From positions 62,001-126,000 of the forward strand of contig WSXX01000001.1 of assembly GCA_009773515.1 (NCBI GenBank): 64,000 bases of DNA, written 5' to 3'. The notes beneath the pieces were generated by a model. The model was not told the DNA's origin, searched no databases, and worked only from the letters and a program-made list of their open reading frames with translations. This DNA is from Bacteroidota bacterium. Lineage in GTDB: Bacteria > Bacteroidota > Bacteroidia > Bacteroidales > Lentimicrobiaceae. The translations under genes were made by a program, and so were the position numbers. Of the stretch, positions 36,423 to 45,861 are shown one piece after another (within the stretch, counting starts at the first letter, position 1; each line of letters begins with the position of its first letter).

Positions 36423-36430
36423 CAAATTTA
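36423..36430 (-). promoter_or_regulatory. -7 promoter element of the glycosyltransferase-sigma operon
   Basis: TAAATTTG on the minus strand fits TAnnTTTG, 19 bases upstream of the ATG. No -33 element at normal spacing. Confidence 0.45.
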
Positions 36431-36599
36431 CCCAATGCGGATGAAACGGTGGTGACAAGTTTTCAACAAACATAAAACGGGCAATAGTTTATGGCTGGCA
36501 ATGACCTGATAGAAGAGTATACTCGCATTAGTAAAACAACACATTTTTACACAATGCGTTGTCTTTTTGAATTTCTCTGTAATAAGTTCTGAAAATTGT

Positions 36600-36607
36600 T
36601 ATTTTTG
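36600..36607 (+). promoter_or_regulatory. -7 promoter element of the Reg_prop regulator gene
   Basis: TATTTTTG fits TAnnTTTG but lies only 10 bases before the ATG at 36618. Either the leader is nearly absent or translation starts at the in-frame ATG at 36648. Confidence 0.4.
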
Positions 36608-36617
36608 CTTGATTACC

Positions 36618-39593
36618 ATGAAGCCCGAAAACTACACAAAGCCTTTAATGCATATTTCTGTCGGAAAACAAAACCTGAACAGACAACTCTGGCTTTGCCT
36701 GATCCTTGTAATTAATATTTTACCTTTCGGGTTGAAAGCACAAATAAAGGATATCGGCCTTCCTTTTATAAATAATTATCCGAAAAAAGTTTACAAAGCA
36801 AGTAACCAAAACTGGGCGATAACTCAAAATGACAAAGGGTTAATGTACTTCGGCAACAACGATGGCCTGCTTGAATTTGACGGAAAAGACTGGGAACTTT
36901 ATCCATTGCCCAAAAGAACGATATTGCGATCGATACTTGCCAAAGGTGATACCATTTTTGCCGGTGCATTTGAAGAGATCGGCTATTACACACCGGGGTC
37001 GGATGGAGGGATGCAATTCAGTTCATTGTCTCACCTGATACCTGAATATTTCCGCTCTTTCGATGAAATATGGAGAATACATCACACCTCACTGGGGATA
37101 GTTTTTCAATCGTTCCGGTATCTATTCATATACAAGAATAATCAGATAAAGGTTATAGAACCATTTTCCTCATTCACTCAGTCATTTCTGGTTAATGGCA
37201 GCGTATATATAGTTGATCGTACGAAAGGGCTATTTCGCCTGAGTGAGCGCGGAATAGAGCCTGTGCTGAATGATCCTGTTTTTCAGAAAACTGAAATCAG
37301 ATTTCTGATCACAACAAACACCGATGAATTTCTGATGGGAACATCAACAGAGGGAATATTCGTCATCAGACAAAAAGTGCTTGAGCCATGGCAAACGCCG
37401 GTAAATGATAAACTCAAGAGTAACGAACTATTCACAGGATTGGCACTGTCGAACAATTTCCTTGTATTTGGAACTGTTCAGAACGGTATATATCTGACAG
37501 ATAAGAGCGGGAATATTTTTCAACATCTGAATCGTTCGAAAGGCCTGCAAAACAGCACGATATTGAGTCTTTTTGAAGACCGGCACTACAACCTTTGGAT
37601 GGGACTTGACAATGGGATAGACTATGCTGAAATCAGCTCTCCCCTATCGGTTTTCAATTTCAATTACAATCTCGAAGCCACCTATGCCTCGTGTGTGCAT
37701 AACGACAAGCTTTATGCGGGCACCAATCAGGGGTTGTTTTTTATGGATATTTCCTTGCTCCAAAAAACTGCCGATGGAACAGAAAAATTTAAGTTTATTC
37801 CCGGCACTGAAGGTCAGGTATGGAGCCTGGCTGTTTTTGACGGGCAGTTGCTTTGCGGCCACAATACCGGGTGCTTTATCATTGAGTCGGACAAAGCCAC
37901 AAAAATTTCAAATCAGCCGGGATACTGGACATTTATCCGACATCTCGGAAACAGTGACACACTGATTGCCGGAACATACAACGGGTTGTCTATCATTACA
38001 AAAAAGCAGGGTAACTGGGCATTTTCTCACGAAGTAACAGGATTTAAAGAATCGAGCCGTACCATATTGCAGGAGGAAGACAAAACCATATGGATGTCGC
38101 ATGGCTACCGCGGGTTATTCAGAATAAAGCTCAACAAAGCCCTTACCCGGGTAGAGACGGTAACCCTATACAAATCGTCAGGAGGATTGCCACCTGAACT
38201 CCCATATAACATTCATATGCTTGCCAATGAATTCAATATAACCACCAACGACGGAATATACCGGTATGACAAAAAAGGAGATGTTTTTTACAGAAATCCA
38301 AAATTTACAGAAACCTTCAAAGACCTTCCTTTTATTGATAAGATAAACAGAGACGAGTGGGGAAATTATTGGTTCTTTACAAATACATACATGGGCGTGG
38401 TAAGGGAAACCGAAAGAGGGAAATACTCAACAGAATTATCTCCTTTTTACAGAATAAATACCATGCTTCTGCCTTCATTTGAGAATATTCATATTGCCGA
38501 TCAGAATAATATTTACATCGGGTCACAGCAGGGTTTAATCCACTATTCTCCGCGTACCACCGACTTCAGAAAAAGAGGAAAAGACCCGGCATTCTTACGT
38601 AACATCAGGTTCATCAGCAGCGATTCAACGATCAATTATTCGGAATACACAAAAAATACCGATCATGAAAGAAAAAAATCTCATGAGATCACTCTTCCTT
38701 TCCGTTTTAACTCCGTAAGTTTTCGTTTTGCTTGTCCATCTTATGAATATCCTGAAGGCACACTTTTTTCATTCAGGTTAAAAGGATTTGATGAAGAATG
38801 GTCGGGTTGGGTTAATAAGGGTTTTAAAGAATACACCAATCTTAAGGAAGGGAATTATATTTTTGAGATAAAAACACGTAATGCTTTTTATGCTGAAAGT
38901 GAAGAAGTTCATTTCGGCTTCATTATAAATCCTCCGCTTCACAGGTCGCTGGCAGCCAAAATTTTCTACACGCTGATGCTGATTCTGATATTTGCCGGCA
39001 ACATCATCTTCCTGAAAAAGAGAATTGAAAAAGCCCGTCAGGATGAGGTACTAAAACATGAGAAAGAACTCGAAGAAAAAACACTGGCCTTCAGAGAACA
39101 ATCGCTTATCAAGGAAAAAGAAATTATTCATCTGAAAAACGAAGCTCTGCAGACAGAAATGAACCACAAAACCAGAGAGTTGGCAAACACCACCCTCAAT
39201 CTGGTTCATAAGACCAAAATACTCACCAACCTTAAAGAGCAGCTGGGATTACTGATTCAATCGCGACAGGAACATGATCAGAAACATATGATGTCGCAAC
39301 TGATCAGGAAGATTAACAAGGAGATCAAAAACGAACAACATCAGGAAGCTTTCAATTCATATTTTGATGATGTTCATCAGGATTTTATTCTGAGACTTAA
39401 AGATAAATATCCGGCACTAACCCCTAAAGAATTACGATTGTGCGCATACCTGAGAATGAATCTTTCGAGCAAAGAAATTGCCCCACTGATGAATATTTCC
39501 GTCAGGGGATTGGAAATCAGCCGCTATCGGCTTCGGAAAAAGCTAAACATCGAACATGATGTGAATTTGACTGACCATATCTTGTCAATGTAG
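36618..39593 (+). CDS. Reg_prop/triple-tyrosine sensor with C-terminal LuxR-type HTH
   Basis: A 991-residue one-protein sensor-regulator. A signal/membrane segment (about residues 25-45) is followed by two runs of Reg_prop propeller blades (for example LFEDRHYNLWMGLDNGI), a triple-tyrosine (Y_Y_Y) domain near residues 680-780, a membrane helix (about 800-817) and a long charged coiled coil. A C-terminal helix-turn-helix (LTPKELRLCAYL...SSKEIAPLMNIS) ends the protein. There is no histidine-kinase or receiver domain. It probably senses a sugar in the periplasm and controls the adjacent glucan locus. An in-frame upstream TTG extension is rejected; the ATG at 36648 is an alternative start. Confidence 0.85.
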   Translation: MKPENYTKPLMHISVGKQNLNRQLWLCLILVINILPFGLKAQIKDIGLPFINNYPKKVYKASNQNWAITQNDKGLMYFGNNDGLLEFDGKDWELYPLPKRTILRSILAKGDTIFAGAFEEIGYYTPGSDGGMQFSSLSHLIPEYFRSFDEIWRIHHTSLGIVFQSFRYLFIYKNNQIKVIEPFSSFTQSFLVNGSVYIVDRTKGLFRLSERGIEPVLNDPVFQKTEIRFLITTNTDEFLMGTSTEGIFVIRQKVLEPWQTPVNDKLKSNELFTGLALSNNFLVFGTVQNGIYLTDKSGNIFQHLNRSKGLQNSTILSLFEDRHYNLWMGLDNGIDYAEISSPLSVFNFNYNLEATYASCVHNDKLYAGTNQGLFFMDISLLQKTADGTEKFKFIPGTEGQVWSLAVFDGQLLCGHNTGCFIIESDKATKISNQPGYWTFIRHLGNSDTLIAGTYNGLSIITKKQGNWAFSHEVTGFKESSRTILQEEDKTIWMSHGYRGLFRIKLNKALTRVETVTLYKSSGGLPPELPYNIHMLANEFNITTNDGIYRYDKKGDVFYRNPKFTETFKDLPFIDKINRDEWGNYWFFTNTYMGVVRETERGKYSTELSPFYRINTMLLPSFENIHIADQNNIYIGSQQGLIHYSPRTTDFRKRGKDPAFLRNIRFISSDSTINYSEYTKNTDHERKKSHEITLPFRFNSVSFRFACPSYEYPEGTLFSFRLKGFDEEWSGWVNKGFKEYTNLKEGNYIFEIKTRNAFYAESEEVHFGFIINPPLHRSLAAKIFYTLMLILIFAGNIIFLKKRIEKARQDEVLKHEKELEEKTLAFREQSLIKEKEIIHLKNEALQTEMNHKTRELANTTLNLVHKTKILTNLKEQLGLLIQSRQEHDQKHMMSQLIRKINKEIKNEQHQEAFNSYFDDVHQDFILRLKDKYPALTPKELRLCAYLRMNLSSKEIAPLMNISVRGLEISRYRLRKKLNIEHDVNLTDHILSM

Positions 39594-40014
39594 AAGGAGG
39601 GACAAGGGACGGTTGGGAAGGGACGAGGGGCGATTTCGGGACGAGGGGCGAATGGTTGAGTCCGAGCGGAGAAATGGAGACAATGGCATTTTCTGACCCA
39701 AATATGCATTGCGAATTATTCCTTTTGTAATTTTCAAAATGCTGAGGTAGCAAAACAACAATTTTCGCTTCATTAAATACTGATAAATAATACATTACAA
39801 TTGATGTGATGTAATATTGATGTAGTATATTTTGACTGTTGCTGTGGTTGTGATGGGTAAAATAAATATGTATTTGTCCATTGCAATATTATTTTTGTGT
39901 TATTAAATTAAGCTCAGTGCTCAAAAAAAAAATCAACAGGTTTTCAAGAGCTTGAAAATGAAAAGACATTTATTAATCAACCAACAATAATTACTAACAT
40001 TAACAAACACACAC
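39594..40014. other. Intergenic region before the glucan locus, with short direct repeats
   Basis: 421 bases. GGGACGAGGGGCGA occurs twice (39620-39633 and 39638-39651) just after the regulator stop, in an unusually G-rich patch. A TAnnTTTG element follows at 39890. No gene or RNA recognised. Confidence 0.6.
39890..39897 (+). promoter_or_regulatory. -7 promoter element of the glucan utilisation locus
   Basis: TATTTTTG fits TAnnTTTG and would give a leader of about 110 nt before the PKD lipoprotein gene. No consensus -33 element, as expected for an activator-dependent promoter. Confidence 0.45.
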
Positions 40015-41502
40015 ATGAAAAACAGTATTTCAAAATGGAGCAGAATGTTTATGCTTGCAATCGGAGTCGTTTCACTTGTGGCTTTGGCCTCATGTAAAAA
40101 AGACAAAGACGACGATCCTCCAAAAAATCCTATTGCAAGTTTCCAGTTTGCTGTGAGTACAACCAATTATCTGGAAGTGACATTTACCAATTTTTCGCAG
40201 AATGCAACCAGTTATGAGTGGAATTTTGGTGACGGACAAACCTCTACTGAGGCAAATCCGGTTCATACTTATGCTGCTGCGGGCAATTACACAGTAGTAC
40301 TTACTGCAAAAAATTCAGTAAATGCTTCTGCAACCTTCAACTCGGCCATTGAGTTGCAGGATCCTAACTCAGCACTTACACTGCTTGCCGGTGAAACTTC
40401 AAAAACCTGGAAACTTTTCAGAGAAGGCACCTGTATGGGTGTTGGACCCACTCCGGAAGCTGCACGCTCATGGTGGTCACTAGACAACACAGGCATCAGG
40501 CCTTGCATTTATTATCATGAATTTACCTTTAAAAAAGATGGTTCATTTGTTTTTGATGATAATGGTTTGTTCTGGGGCGAAGATCTTATGTTTAACGGCA
40601 CTCCTGTACTTGGAACCTGCTTTGAAGCCATTCCTGCAAACATGGTGAATGCCAATGGAAACGATGTAAGTTCATTGCTTAGCGGAACTCATACCTATAC
40701 TTTTGATCCTTTAACCAACGAAGTCACACTTCTGGGCAAAGGTGCATGGATGGGTCTTGCAAAAATCATTACCGGTGGAGAATCAGCAGAAGTGCCTGAT
40801 AGCCGCAAATTTAAAATCTCGATTGAAGAAAAAACAGGTTACGATCTTATGATTATCTCCTATGCATGGGAAGGTGTTTACTGGGACTTCTCTTTTGCTT
40901 CTTACTCAAATCCAGCGCTTGAGCCTGCTGTTGTTGAAGAAGAAATTCCTTTCGGAGAAGATCTTCCTGATTTTACCCCAACTGCAATGTTTAACACATT
41001 TGCCTCAACCAGTCCAAATGATGTACTTGAACTTGTGCCAACAGAATCAGCCGTAACAATTACACCTGGAGTTGATGATCCTGCAAACGCTGGAGCCACT
41101 AAAGTCGGAATGTATCAGAGAAGTACTGAGCAATATCCTGACTTAAAATTCCAATTGGCTTATGACTGCCAGTTTGATAATTTTACAACCATCTCAATTG
41201 ATGTTTATGTGCCAAGCACCAACACTTACAGTGAAGGTGGTCTGACCAAAAACATTCAGTTGTGGATTGCTGATGCCAGCCAGACACAGGAATTCTGGAC
41301 AAGCTGGGTTCAGTATGACGTTGATGTAACTACTGTTCCGGTAGACGAATGGAAAACTTATACTTTCCAACTGGAGTCACCAACTTCAGGAGTTGGAACA
41401 CCTAAAACCAGGGTAGATCTTGACCTTGTTGGTGTTGCAATCGGAGGTTCAGGTCATACCGTTGACGGAACTTTCTACGTTCGTAATTTGAGATTTGACT
41501 AA
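40015..41502 (+). CDS. PKD-domain lipoprotein, likely surface glycan-binding protein
   Basis: A 495-residue lipoprotein with lipobox LASC (Cys27), followed by an Asp/Lys-rich stretch that may direct surface exposure. A PKD domain (about residues 42-115, with the motif YEWNFGDG and HTYAAAGNYTV) comes next. A middle domain (about 125-300) and a C-terminal jelly-roll domain (about 320-495) ending GTFYVRNLRFD follow, the latter resembling a carbohydrate-binding module. There is no catalytic motif. Its position just before GH16-SusC-SusD suggests the accessory glycan-binding (SusE/F-like) role. Ligand inferred to be beta-glucan. Confidence 0.8.
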   Translation: MKNSISKWSRMFMLAIGVVSLVALASCKKDKDDDPPKNPIASFQFAVSTTNYLEVTFTNFSQNATSYEWNFGDGQTSTEANPVHTYAAAGNYTVVLTAKNSVNASATFNSAIELQDPNSALTLLAGETSKTWKLFREGTCMGVGPTPEAARSWWSLDNTGIRPCIYYHEFTFKKDGSFVFDDNGLFWGEDLMFNGTPVLGTCFEAIPANMVNANGNDVSSLLSGTHTYTFDPLTNEVTLLGKGAWMGLAKIITGGESAEVPDSRKFKISIEEKTGYDLMIISYAWEGVYWDFSFASYSNPALEPAVVEEEIPFGEDLPDFTPTAMFNTFASTSPNDVLELVPTESAVTITPGVDDPANAGATKVGMYQRSTEQYPDLKFQLAYDCQFDNFTTISIDVYVPSTNTYSEGGLTKNIQLWIADASQTQEFWTSWVQYDVDVTTVPVDEWKTYTFQLESPTSGVGTPKTRVDLDLVGVAIGGSGHTVDGTFYVRNLRFD

Positions 41503-41560
41503 TAAATTTTTGTTTAATCAGGGCCAGCCTTACTGGCCCTGATTTTATATTCTTAAACCC

Positions 41561-42670
41561 ATGAAAAAACCTGTATTTCCGGTACATTTGCTACTGATGC
41601 TGCTGATGTTTGTATTTTCTTCCACTTCCTGTAAAGAAAAAGAAGAACCCGACAACACAGCCGACCCCTCAAATCTGACGGTTGAATTAACATTGCCGGA
41701 TGAAGGCCCGGGTCTGGTTATTATACTGGCCAGTGCTGAAAATGTAGTGGAATATAAATTATTCATCGGAAGTGGCTCTCAGGCTATTGCGAGCAATACC
41801 ACCGGTCGTTTTGAATATGAATTCATATTACCGGGAACCTATCAGATTGAAGTCAGGGCTTACGGCACGTCGGGCAGATATATTAAAAACGAAAAGCAGA
41901 TAAGTCTGAACGATAACGACCCGGTTACCATTGGCGAAGGCTACACCACACCTATGGTTCATGCCGGCTATAATCTGGTATGGAACGATGAATTTGACGG
42001 TAATGCCCTTAATACACAATTCTGGAGTTATGAGACCGGTGCCGGTGGCTGGGGAAACAACGAACTTCAGTTCTACCGTCAGGAAAACACGACAGTTGAT
42101 GGCGGATTACTCACCATTGAAGCACGCAAAGAAAGTCACCAGAACAGCAATTACACTTCTTCAAGACTCATAACACGAAACAAGAAAACATTCACCTATG
42201 GAAGGGTTGACATCAGAGCACTTTTGCCAAAGGGGCAGGGAATCTGGCCGGCTTTATGGATGCTAGGCAACAACATTACCACAGTTGGATGGCCGGCTTG
42301 CGGCGAAATTGACATTATGGAGATGATAGGTGGAAACGGCCGTGAAAAACAAGTGCACGGAACCCTGCACTGGGACTATAACGGGCATGTTAATACCGGA
42401 GGAACTTACACAAAACCCCTGGGAATATTTGCCGATGAATATCATGTATTTACCATAATATGGGACGAAAACGCCATCAAATGGTTTGTAAATGACGTTC
42501 AGTTTCATGTTATTGATATCACACCGGCACATATGACTGAATTTCACGCACCTCATTTCTTTATTTTCAACATTGCTGTCGGTGGAAACTGGCCGGGAAG
42601 CCCCAACGATGCAACCGTATTTCCTCAGCACCTAAAAGTGGATTATATCCGCGTATTTCAGAAAAACTGA
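41561..42670 (+). CDS. Glycoside hydrolase family 16 lipoprotein (endo-beta-1,3-glucanase-like)
   Basis: A 369-residue lipoprotein (lipobox STSC, Cys24). An N-terminal Ig-like region (about 40-125) leads into a GH16 catalytic domain (about 140-369). The catalytic motif is EIDIME with Glu249 nucleophile, Asp251 and Glu254 acid/base. The pattern ELQFYRQENTTVDGG and the Trp-rich PALWMLGNN block resemble laminarinases, which hydrolyse internal beta-1,3 bonds. Probably surface-exposed, making the first cuts in the polymer. It lies 58 bp after the PKD gene and 80 bp before susC. Confidence 0.92.
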   Translation: MKKPVFPVHLLLMLLMFVFSSTSCKEKEEPDNTADPSNLTVELTLPDEGPGLVIILASAENVVEYKLFIGSGSQAIASNTTGRFEYEFILPGTYQIEVRAYGTSGRYIKNEKQISLNDNDPVTIGEGYTTPMVHAGYNLVWNDEFDGNALNTQFWSYETGAGGWGNNELQFYRQENTTVDGGLLTIEARKESHQNSNYTSSRLITRNKKTFTYGRVDIRALLPKGQGIWPALWMLGNNITTVGWPACGEIDIMEMIGGNGREKQVHGTLHWDYNGHVNTGGTYTKPLGIFADEYHVFTIIWDENAIKWFVNDVQFHVIDITPAHMTEFHAPHFFIFNIAVGGNWPGSPNDATVFPQHLKVDYIRVFQKN

Positions 42671-42750
42671 CACACAGCAGACACTGCATAAATTAAGCCG
42701 CACACAATCAACCAAACAAGAAAAGAATTTAATTCTTAATCTGAAACCTG

Positions 42751-45700
42751 ATGAGAACACATCTTTACAAAACACTCATAATATTGCTGTCACTCTTGAG
42801 TACAAACTTATTGTTTGCTCAGAGTCATACAGTTACCGGCACAATTACCGACAAAGATTCGGGATTGGGAATGCCAGGGGTAACCGTTGTTGAGGCAGGC
42901 ACTTTCAAAGGAACCACAACCGATATTGATGGTAAATATTCCTTAACTGTGTCAAACCCTTCGGCAACCCTCGAGATTTCTTTTATTGGATTTTCCACTC
43001 AAAAAATTCAAATCAATAACAGGACAGCCATCAATGTGGTACTCATTCCAGAAGTTACCCAACTTGGCGAATTGGTTGTGGTTGGATATGGTACCCAGAA
43101 GAAGAAAGTAGTTACCGGAGCCATTTCCAGTGTAACTTCACAGGAAATCACTTCAACACCCGTTCTCCGAATTGATCAGGCTATGCAGGGTCGTACTGCC
43201 GGGGTGCAGGTAACCAATCTTTCAGGGCAACCGGGTGAAGCACCAACCATACGCATTCGCGGAGCAGGTACCACCGGAAATTCAAGTCCACTTTATATTG
43301 TTGACGGAATTGCTGTTGGTGGTATTGACTATCTTAATCCAGGTGATATTGAGTCTATTGATGTACTGAAAGATGCAGCATCAGCGGCAATTTACGGTGC
43401 CAGAGCGGCCAACGGCGTAGTTCTCATCACCACCAAATCAGGTAAAGCCGGAAAAATGAGCATCACCTATTCAGGTTACACCGGCATTCAGAATGTTGCC
43501 AAAAAACTTGAAATGCTCGACGCTGAGCAATATCGCATGATTATGAATGAAGGCGCCCGTAATGCAGGACTTACAGAGCCTTTTGATCTGAACGAAATAC
43601 CCGCACACAACACCAACTGGCAGGAACATCTTTTTGTTAAAAATGCTCCCATGCAAAACCATGAGGTTTCAATTACCGGCGGAAATGAAAAAACAACCTA
43701 CGCTTCTTCCATGTCGTATTTTTCGCAACAAGGTATTATAGGCGGAGAGAAGTCACAATTCGACAGGATTACAGCACGTCTCAACACAAAAAGTCAGGTA
43801 AATAAAGTTTTCAGTTTTGGAAACAACCTTTCTTATACTCACATCATCAGAAGAGGAATCGGAAGTAATGAATCTTTCAACGGAGCATACAGCAGCGCAC
43901 TCAACCTTGATCCGCTAACCCCGTTATATGAAGAAAATCCTGACAATCTGAACCTTCCTCCTTACTCAAATGAGCCTGTGATTAAAGATAAACTCGGGAG
44001 GACATATGGAATATCAAATTATGTTGGTGCTGAGGTAGTTAACCCACTGGCTTTGCTCGAAATTCAAACCGGAGAAACCCGGGTTGATAAAATTGTAGGT
44101 AGCATTTTCGGCGAAGCTGAAATTATCAAAGGTCTTAAAGTAAATACCAGCCTCGGAATTGACCTGGCTTATGTGCTCAACGACAGTTACAGACCACTTT
44201 ATTATCTGAACGGTGCGCAATTGAATATTGACAAAACTTCAGTAAGTAAAGGCATCGACCGTTATTTCACATGGCAATGGGAAAATACCATTTCTTACAC
44301 AAAGCAGATAAGCGACCATAACTTTTCATTGCTTGCCGGAACAACCGCAAGTAAATTCAAATACGAAAACCTCACCGGCTTCAATGCCAAGGTGCCTCTT
44401 TTCGATCCTGACAATGTTTATCTGAACATGGCTACCGATACCGTTTGGGTTGCCACTGGTGGTGCCGCACATTCAGCACTGGCATCTGTCTTTGGCAGGA
44501 TAAATTATGACTACAAAAGTAAATATTCATTTACCGGTATCCTCAGAAGAGATGGCTCTTCAAAATTCGGAGCCAACAACCGCTTTGGTATTTTTCCATC
44601 CCTCGGCGTTTCATGGGTAGCGAGTGACGAAAGTTTCTTCCCGAAAATCAAAAATCTTGATCAGTTGAAATTCAGAGCATCCTGGGGAATAAACGGAAAC
44701 CAGGAAATTGGTGATTACCAGTTTATTTCAACCATTAACAAAAGCAGAGGTTATATTTTCGGATCAGGAAGAATTGTAGGAGCTTCTCCTTCATACATTG
44801 AAAATGCCGACATCCGCTGGGAAGAATCAATTCAAACTGACATTGCCATTGATCTTGCTGCATTCAATAACCGGCTTCTTGCAACTGTTGACTATTACAT
44901 AAAAACAACCAGTGGACTTCTGGAAAGAATTCCGATACCGGGCCATGTTGGCAACGATGCTCCTGTTGCAAATGTTGGAAGCGTAGAAAACCGCGGAGTA
45001 GAAGTATCGGTAAACTGGCGACACAAGGTGAAAGAATTTCGCTATGCTTTTGGTGTGAATGCATCATACAACAAAAATAAAATGACAAAAATCGGTAACG
45101 AAGAAAAAGTACTTCCGGGAGCCAGCTGGGCTATTGCAGGTGCTGTAACCAGAGCTGAAGAAGGTTTGCCGATTGCTTATTTCTGGGGATACAAAACAGA
45201 TGGTTTATTCCAGAATCAATCCGAAATATTCCAGCACATCGGAAGTACCGGACAAGTGCTTCAGCCAAATGCGAAGCCAGGCGATGTTCGCTTTGTGGAT
45301 GTAAACGGTGATGGTAAAATTGATGCTGATGACCGCACAATGATAGGAAACCCAACCCCTGACTGGACTCTGGGCTTTAATGCCTCAGCCGAATACAAGA
45401 ATTTCGATTTCTCATTGCTTCTGATCGGAACTTTAGGAAATGAAATCTTTAACGGAAGTCAGCGTCAGGATCTGCGCTACACCAATCGCACAGATGCTAT
45501 TCTGGAGCGCTGGACAGCCGAAGGCACTTCAACCGAAATACCCAGATACACATGGATTGATGTAAATAACAATTACCGTGTATCAGACCTCTACATAGAG
45601 GATGGATCATACCTCAGGGTGAAAAATGTTCAGATAGGATACACGCTTCCTTCGGGCATTCTGAAGAGAATGGGTGCATCAACCTGGAGATTCTATGTGT

Positions 45701-45843
45701 CAGCAGAAAACCTTCTGACTTTTACGAATTACACGGGAGCAGATCCTGAGATCGGTGCCAGAAGTTCGTTTGACATTGGAATTGACCGTGGAATTTACCC
45801 ACAGGCAAGAACCTGGCGTTTGGGAACATCCATTTCTTTCTAA
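42751..45843 (+). CDS. SusC/RagA-family TonB-dependent outer-membrane transporter
   Basis: A 1030-residue outer-membrane pump. A signal peptide (about residues 1-23, ending LFAQ) is followed by a carboxypeptidase-regulatory-like domain (about 25-105), a TonB-box/plug region (LGELVVVGYGTQ) and the family signature SPLYIVDGIAVGG. The stretch DVLKDAASAAIYGARAANGVVLITTK and a 22-strand barrel follow. With SusD it imports oligosaccharides using TonB energy. Length is normal. The gene is the centre of the glucan locus; the substrate is inferred from the two GH16s and the GH3. Confidence 0.97.
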   Translation: MRTHLYKTLIILLSLLSTNLLFAQSHTVTGTITDKDSGLGMPGVTVVEAGTFKGTTTDIDGKYSLTVSNPSATLEISFIGFSTQKIQINNRTAINVVLIPEVTQLGELVVVGYGTQKKKVVTGAISSVTSQEITSTPVLRIDQAMQGRTAGVQVTNLSGQPGEAPTIRIRGAGTTGNSSPLYIVDGIAVGGIDYLNPGDIESIDVLKDAASAAIYGARAANGVVLITTKSGKAGKMSITYSGYTGIQNVAKKLEMLDAEQYRMIMNEGARNAGLTEPFDLNEIPAHNTNWQEHLFVKNAPMQNHEVSITGGNEKTTYASSMSYFSQQGIIGGEKSQFDRITARLNTKSQVNKVFSFGNNLSYTHIIRRGIGSNESFNGAYSSALNLDPLTPLYEENPDNLNLPPYSNEPVIKDKLGRTYGISNYVGAEVVNPLALLEIQTGETRVDKIVGSIFGEAEIIKGLKVNTSLGIDLAYVLNDSYRPLYYLNGAQLNIDKTSVSKGIDRYFTWQWENTISYTKQISDHNFSLLAGTTASKFKYENLTGFNAKVPLFDPDNVYLNMATDTVWVATGGAAHSALASVFGRINYDYKSKYSFTGILRRDGSSKFGANNRFGIFPSLGVSWVASDESFFPKIKNLDQLKFRASWGINGNQEIGDYQFISTINKSRGYIFGSGRIVGASPSYIENADIRWEESIQTDIAIDLAAFNNRLLATVDYYIKTTSGLLERIPIPGHVGNDAPVANVGSVENRGVEVSVNWRHKVKEFRYAFGVNASYNKNKMTKIGNEEKVLPGASWAIAGAVTRAEEGLPIAYFWGYKTDGLFQNQSEIFQHIGSTGQVLQPNAKPGDVRFVDVNGDGKIDADDRTMIGNPTPDWTLGFNASAEYKNFDFSLLLIGTLGNEIFNGSQRQDLRYTNRTDAILERWTAEGTSTEIPRYTWIDVNNNYRVSDLYIEDGSYLRVKNVQIGYTLPSGILKRMGASTWRFYVSAENLLTFTNYTGADPEIGARSSFDIGIDRGIYPQARTWRLGTSISF

Positions 45844-45861
45844 CTATTAAAAACTTAGAAC